NCBI GenBank assembly: GCA_023127875.1
Contig: JAGMFA010000009.1
Coordinates: 1 to 26,853 of the forward strand
DNA: 26,853 nucleotides
Direction: 5' to 3'
DNA from: Candidatus Zixiibacteriota bacterium
GTDB taxonomy: Bacteria > Zixibacteria > MSB-5A5 > SM1-73
How positions within the stretch are numbered: the stretch's first letter is position 1; each line of letters starts with the position of its first letter. Position numbers and translations under genes: made by a program. Positions 23,583-26,853 of the stretch are shown here, in pieces. The notes under the pieces are model-generated. The model did not search any database. It had not been told where the DNA came from and was given only the letters and a program-made list of their open reading frames with translations.

Positions 23583-24518
23583 ATGAGTTCAATTTCGCCT
23601 GATTCCTTAAAGATGCTGATTGACTCTGTCGATCACTCAAGCATGAGAAAATATCTGGAGAGTTTCTATTTCGACTGCAAGGTGAAAAATCTCACCCCTA
23701 AGACCATGGATGGATATGGGGAGAGGCTGGAGAATTTCCATCGATTTATTCAATCAAAGGGCGTCCCCTTTGAGAAGGTGGACAGACATCTAATTCAGTC
23801 CTACATCCTCTCAATGAAGGACCGGGTCTCTGATTATACCATAAATGGAAGAATCCGGGTTGTTAGGCTTTTCTTTAATTATCTACAGAGGGAAGGCCTT
23901 TTAAATAATGGAAATCCTATCAGCGGCATAAAGCTGATAAGAGTTGAAAAGAAATTCCCCAGGATAGTTACCATAGATGAAATGGAGAAACTTTTGGCTA
24001 TTCCTAATAAGAGGACCTTTGTTGGATATCGGAATTATATTATGCTCCTTCTTTTTTGGGATGCCATGATTCGCCTCAGTGAAATGCTAAGCCTCAAGCT
24101 TTCGGATATAGACTTGAAATCCGGGATGATTAAAGTATATGGGAAAGGACGGAAGGAGAGATGTATTCCTCTTGGAGCGAGGAGCATTAAGGCACTTCAC
24201 TATTTCTTGATGAAGTTCAGATCTAAATTCCCCGGAGAGTACCTGATATGTAAAGCAGATGGTTCTCCATTTAGTTTAAGAGCTGTAGAACAAATTCTTG
24301 AAAGGATAGGGAACAAAGCTGGAATTAAGGTTACTCCTCATCTGCTGAGGCATTCAGCCGGGACATTCTGGATTAAATCTGGAGGGTCATCGAGCATCCT
24401 ACAAAAGCTTTTAGGACACACCACACAGAGCACAACCCAACTATATGTTCATCTGGCAGGAGCTGATGTTAAGGAATGGCACAATAGATTTTCTCCTGCG
24501 GATAGATTGAAGGGTTAA
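23583..24518 (+). CDS. tyrosine recombinase (XerC/D-like integrase)
   Basis: This is a 311-residue site-specific recombinase. The N-terminal SAM-like core-binding domain covers about 20-120 (LTPKTMDGYGERL, INGRIRVVRLFFNYL). The catalytic domain has R164 (IRLSEMLSL), the K188 region (YGKGRKERCIPLG), H253 and R256 (HLLRHSAG), H279 (LLGHT) and nucleophile Y288 (TTQLYVHL). All six catalytic positions are present, so it should be active. One oddity is AMIRLSE where ATGLRISE is usual. I prefer ATG 23583; a TTG at 23574 is also in frame. It begins 65 bases from tRNA-Lys, on the 5' side of that gene, whereas integrases normally use the tRNA 3' end. It may belong to a small island running right, or be a chromosomal Xer-like protein. 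Confidence 0.92.
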   Translation: MSSISPDSLKMLIDSVDHSSMRKYLESFYFDCKVKNLTPKTMDGYGERLENFHRFIQSKGVPFEKVDRHLIQSYILSMKDRVSDYTINGRIRVVRLFFNYLQREGLLNNGNPISGIKLIRVEKKFPRIVTIDEMEKLLAIPNKRTFVGYRNYIMLLLFWDAMIRLSEMLSLKLSDIDLKSGMIKVYGKGRKERCIPLGARSIKALHYFLMKFRSKFPGEYLICKADGSPFSLRAVEQILERIGNKAGIKVTPHLLRHSAGTFWIKSGGSSSILQKLLGHTTQSTTQLYVHLAGADVKEWHNRFSPADRLKG

Positions 24519-24602
24519 GAAGTTTGAAAAAGGTTCTCCTAAGGTAGGATTCCCGTTCCTTCACCAAAATCGTATATTATTAAGAGAGAGTAGATTTTTC
24601 TG

Positions 24603-24631
24603 TTGCTCAATTCTGCCTAATTGCTTATAAT
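24603..24631 (+). promoter_or_regulatory. promoter of the DUF5678/retropepsin pair
   Basis: TTGCTC at 24603-24608 and a perfect TATAAT at 24626-24631 are 17 bases apart. The expected start point is near 24638, giving a leader of about 60 bases before the ATG at 24698. Confidence 0.7.
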
Positions 24632-24697
24632 TCCTGAGTAATATGGAATCGTCAAGATACTTAAATCTTTAAACCAGATCTAAAACAGGTGAGAGGA

Positions 24698-24904
24698 ATG
24701 AAGGTAAGCAAAGCTTTTGATTGGTACACCCAACATCCGGAAGAGCTCAAGAAATATGCCGGCAAGCATATTGCCATAATTGATGATCAAGTTGTGGGAG
24801 TGGGCAACTCTGCCAAAGAAGCCTATAGGGTCGCCAGGGAAAAATATCCAGACAAAACTCCACTTTTGACCTACATCCCCAAGGGACAAACTCTGGTATT
24901 ATGA
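24698..24904 (+). CDS. DUF5678-type small protein
   Basis: This 68-residue protein matches the DUF5678 pattern as I know it: WYTQHPEELKKYAGKHIAII, then DDQVVGVGNSAKEAYRVARE and KYPDKTPLLTYIPKG. The function of the family is unknown. It is soluble, with a predicted beta-alpha-beta arrangement and no signal peptide. The ATG at 24698 is preferred over a GTG at 24689 because AGGTGAG precedes it. Its stop overlaps the start of a retropepsin-like gene by four bases (ATGA), so the two are made together, and a promoter with TATAAT lies upstream. A small protein coupled to a protease-fold partner invites comparison with two-gene stress or toxin-antitoxin modules, but nothing in the sequence proves that. 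Confidence 0.8.
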   Translation: MKVSKAFDWYTQHPEELKKYAGKHIAIIDDQVVGVGNSAKEAYRVAREKYPDKTPLLTYIPKGQTLVL

Positions 24905-25308
24905 AAAGATACTGTTTCCCTTACAAGAAAGAACCCTCCAAGATATTCGGGGAGATCTACCGACCTGTTGTTGAGTTTCATTTGGGAGCGAAAGATAAAG
25001 AATGGATATTGGTCTCCGCCTATGCCGATTCTGGAGCAGATATTACGATTTTTCCCAAGACAGTTTGTACCCTTATAGGACTGGAGCTCAGGAAGGGAGA
25101 AAGAAGTACTATCACGGGAGTTTCTGGCATTGGGATCCCCTTTTACATCCATAAGGTCAAAATCAAAATTGGTGATAAAGAGCTTGACATAAGAGCAGGA
25201 TTTGCTGAAAGAGAGAACATACCATATTTACTTGGGAGGACCGATATACTCGAACATTTCGATGTTCTTTTTCAGAGTGATAGAGCATGCTTTATTGAAA
25301 AAGATTGA
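24901..25308 (+). CDS. retropepsin-like aspartic protease
   Basis: This is a 135-residue single-lobe aspartic protease of the retropepsin fold. The catalytic motif is YADSGADITIF with D43, S44 and G45, and the second psi-loop motif is YLLGRTDILEHFDVLF near the end, equivalent to the LLGRD...F block of the family. Such single-lobe proteins work as homodimers. The GVSGIGIPFYIHKVKI strand pair supplies the flap region. No signal peptide or membrane anchor is seen, so it is cytoplasmic. It overlaps the DUF5678 gene by ATGA, and the tight coupling suggests that the two proteins act in one module. The substrate is unknown. Confidence is high for the fold and low for the biological role. Confidence 0.88.
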   Translation: MKRYCFPYKKEPSKIFGEIYRPVVEFHLGAKDKEWILVSAYADSGADITIFPKTVCTLIGLELRKGERSTITGVSGIGIPFYIHKVKIKIGDKELDIRAGFAERENIPYLLGRTDILEHFDVLFQSDRACFIEKD

Positions 25309-25673
25309 TCAGTTAATGTTTCATTAGATTACGGATAATTCCTCTCCCCCTCCGGCTTAAAAGCGTTCGAACACACAAATCTCGCCATTATTCACACAGT
25401 TTCTGGCTAAGGTCATACATATCTCAATAGAGGAATACCTGCAGATTACGCATTTTGCGTTACGCCGCTTGCATATCCATATCTCTTCCTTGACCTAGTA
25501 TTAATTTCATAGCGTTTAATGGATTTGCCTCCCGTTGTTTGAAGCTGTCTGGATCATATAAAAACTGAGCCAATATCATATAAACTATTCTATTACCCTC
25601 CTACTTCTTATAGAGACAGGGGATATAATGGAATTCTTAAATCTGTCGATCTACTTGTTAGGGGGTAAGTGAA
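25309..25673. other. 365-base gap, no gene seen
   Basis: I find no gene, repeat or clear terminator here. The stretch is AT-rich. Some TATAAA-like sequences (for example 25579-25584) lack a matching -35. It presumably contains the promoter of the following two-gene unit. Confidence 0.5.
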
Positions 25674-26225
25674 ATGAAAAACAGAGAAAAGAAAAGGGCG
25701 AGGAGTGATACGGCGACCATTATTTCGAGTGGCATTGGTTTTTTTGTTACATTATTTATAATGCCACCGCTGGCAGTGGCCTTTGCTATAATTTTTGTCG
25801 TTATGGTGATTAAAAAATTAGCGGAAATGTCGTTAAACAAAAAAATCAAAAGGATAGATCAGGAATTGGTTCACATGGCAAATGCACAGGAAGTAGTAAA
25901 GGACGCAGTATTCAACAAGGAACTATCAACGAAGCCAGCGGTAGATGAAATCACTCAAAAAAATCAAGTCCAAATTCAAATAATAGAAGAAGCCCTTGAA
26001 AAGTTGGTTAAACAAACCACTGAAAATGGTAGAGCAGTTTGGTATTATGTAGCTCTTCAAACTATCGATAAGGATGGAGATACAGTGGATGAGTTACTCC
26101 TCATATCAGGGATAAAAATGGTTTTAAAGAAGGCTTTAAAGAATTCTCTAATAACGTTTGACGAACTTTACAACGCAGATGACAATATAGAAGTTTGGCA
26201 TAAGAAAAAAGAGGAGGTGAATTAA
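25674..26225 (+). CDS. membrane-anchored protein, function unknown
   Basis: I do not recognise this 183-residue protein. A basic N-terminus (KNREKKRARS) is followed by a long hydrophobic stretch at about 14-47 (ATIISSGIGFFVTLFIM, PPLAVAFAIIFVVMVI). This is enough for two short helices hinged at the PP pair or one long anchor. The rest is soluble: a charged helical region likely to form a coiled coil (NKKIKRIDQELVHMAN to IEEALEKLVKQ) and a C-terminal mixed section (AVWYYVALQTIDKDGDTVDE). The start has an AGGGGG site. The next gene begins one base after its stop, behind a strong ribosome site inside this gene's end, so both form an operon. It may form part of a small membrane complex. Confidence 0.8.
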   Translation: MKNREKKRARSDTATIISSGIGFFVTLFIMPPLAVAFAIIFVVMVIKKLAEMSLNKKIKRIDQELVHMANAQEVVKDAVFNKELSTKPAVDEITQKNQVQIQIIEEALEKLVKQTTENGRAVWYYVALQTIDKDGDTVDELLLISGIKMVLKKALKNSLITFDELYNADDNIEVWHKKKEEVN

Positions 26226-26226
26226 A

Positions 26227-26739
26227 ATGAAAAAAAGACATAGTGGAATATGGAACTTGATTATGTTTTTACTTGGAACTTGTTTACTTCTTTGTGTGGC
26301 AGTATTGTTTAATAATAAGTTTTTCGGGACAGGAAGTCCACGAATAACCGTCAAGCAAGTTAAGAAAGTAGAGCATCAAACAATGAAGGAGCATTTTGAG
26401 TTGTTGGCGAAGCAACATGAGTATCCGCAAACCCAAAAGGATTTGGAGCTTGCAAAACAAAAGGAGGAAAAGCAAAAAGTAATATCTCAAAAAGTTGCAA
26501 AACAGAAAGCTGTTCCTCAAAAAAGAGAGTGGATTCGAGCCCGGCTCCGTCCAAGAGTGAAAGTATATTATGGAAATGGTGCAAAGAAGAGATATGCAGG
26601 AACAGTGCTGGATTATGGAGAGCAAGATGGAGTGAGGTATGTTCTTCTTGAGATGCCAAGTGGAAGGTGTGAGTGGAAGTTGAGAAATAAGATGCTTGAA
26701 TGGGGCTGGGTTTTAAGTGATGACCCAGCTTTACAGTGA
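26227..26739 (+). CDS. single-pass membrane protein with SH3-like C-terminus
   Basis: I do not recognise the family. The 170-residue product starts with a signal-anchor (LIMFLLGTCLLLCVAVLF at 11-28). A Lys/Gln/Glu-rich helix follows (about 55-98, with repeated KQKxx and AKQK patterns), typical of a coiled coil or flexible linker. The C-terminal 65 residues (RLRPRVKVYYGNGAKKRYAG, then a YVLLEMPSGRCEWKL strand pair) look like a small beta-barrel of SH3 or Tudor type. GGAGGTGA before the ATG is an excellent ribosome site. It is the second gene of a two-gene unit and is followed by an intrinsic terminator. Both proteins of this operon have an N-terminal membrane anchor and a coiled-coil section, so they may interact. 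Confidence 0.82.
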   Translation: MKKRHSGIWNLIMFLLGTCLLLCVAVLFNNKFFGTGSPRITVKQVKKVEHQTMKEHFELLAKQHEYPQTQKDLELAKQKEEKQKVISQKVAKQKAVPQKREWIRARLRPRVKVYYGNGAKKRYAGTVLDYGEQDGVRYVLLEMPSGRCEWKLRNKMLEWGWVLSDDPALQ

Positions 26740-26747
26740 AAAAAAAT

Positions 26748-26774
26748 AACCGCCATTGGAAGGCGGTTTTTTTT
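26748..26774 (+). terminator. intrinsic terminator of the membrane operon
   Basis: AACCGCC (26748-26754) pairs perfectly with GGCGGTT (26762-26768) around a seven-base loop and runs into eight Ts (26767-26774). It lies eight bases after the stop of the upstream gene. The A-rich left flank could make it work in both directions. Confidence 0.92.
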
Positions 26775-26853
26775 GCTTAATTTTAAGCGATTTTCCTATA
26801 AAAGCAATGTTGAGATTATAAAAAAATGGACGTTGTCCCAAATGTCTGTGATT

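Noticed and set aside
23444..26853. Attachment-site duplication of the tRNA-Lys 3' end
   Set aside because: I looked for a second copy of the T-arm and acceptor sequence to the right and saw none in the window, so the island border is unproven.

Overview
The window looks like a chromosomal segment of an uncultivated Gram-negative bacterium. The pointers are a TonB-dependent receptor, signal peptides on several large proteins, fibronectin-III/PKD/SBBP secreted proteins, and one C-terminal 'YPNPFNP...GIYLYRI...KMVLLR' domain of the FlgD-Ig/type-A sorting kind. That domain style is common in the FCB group and neighbouring candidate phyla (Zixibacteria, WOR-3 and similar). This assignment is inference; no rRNA or marker gene is present. 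Intergenic DNA is unusually rich in small palindromic repeats.

Layout. (1) 186-2702: a DUF123/GIY-YIG-like protein, overlapping a DUF362 protein with two [4Fe-4S] sites, then an EamA permease. (2) 2757-10968: a metal-acquisition region. A fur gene is flanked by two near-identical TGAGA-N5-TCTCA Fur-type boxes. Downstream follow a 76-aa CxC protein, a secreted FmdE-like protein, a TonB-dependent receptor with a CxxC in its plug, FeoA, a methyltransferase, an exported CbiX/CbiK-like chelatase and a compact FeoB. I read this as a candidate iron or metal-tetrapyrrole uptake route: outer-membrane import, periplasmic metal removal, Feo transport inward. Each family call is solid or fair; the joint pathway is a hypothesis. 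(3) 11446-14462: an MFS transporter on the minus strand with a candidate leaderless promoter, then a nitrilase-family amidohydrolase overlapping a single-domain response regulator, closed by a strong terminator. (4) 14632-20478, minus strand: two large secreted proteins. One is an FnIII protein interrupted by an in-frame TAG, the other an alpha/beta-hydrolase with a visible Ser-Asp-His triad. (5) 20479-23350: a repeat-rich spacer and a decayed SBBP/PKD gene. That gene carries a frameshift at a G5 run, and its 3' end runs into an 87-bp palindromic element. (6) 23444-26774: tRNA-Lys(CTT) with a consensus promoter, a tyrosine recombinase, a DUF5678/retropepsin pair behind its own promoter, and a two-gene membrane operon of unknown function ending in a terminator. 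This last part could be an island, but no attachment repeat is visible.

Repeats. Several families recur across the window: a hairpin element in two inverted copies (11228 and 20524), CGTATG-CAYT-CATACG mini-hairpins, a TGTAGGTCA-ended family, a 38-nt repeat at 9012 and 17840, and GTCAACGGAT tandem arrays. One isolated hairpin resembles an IS200/IS605-type end.
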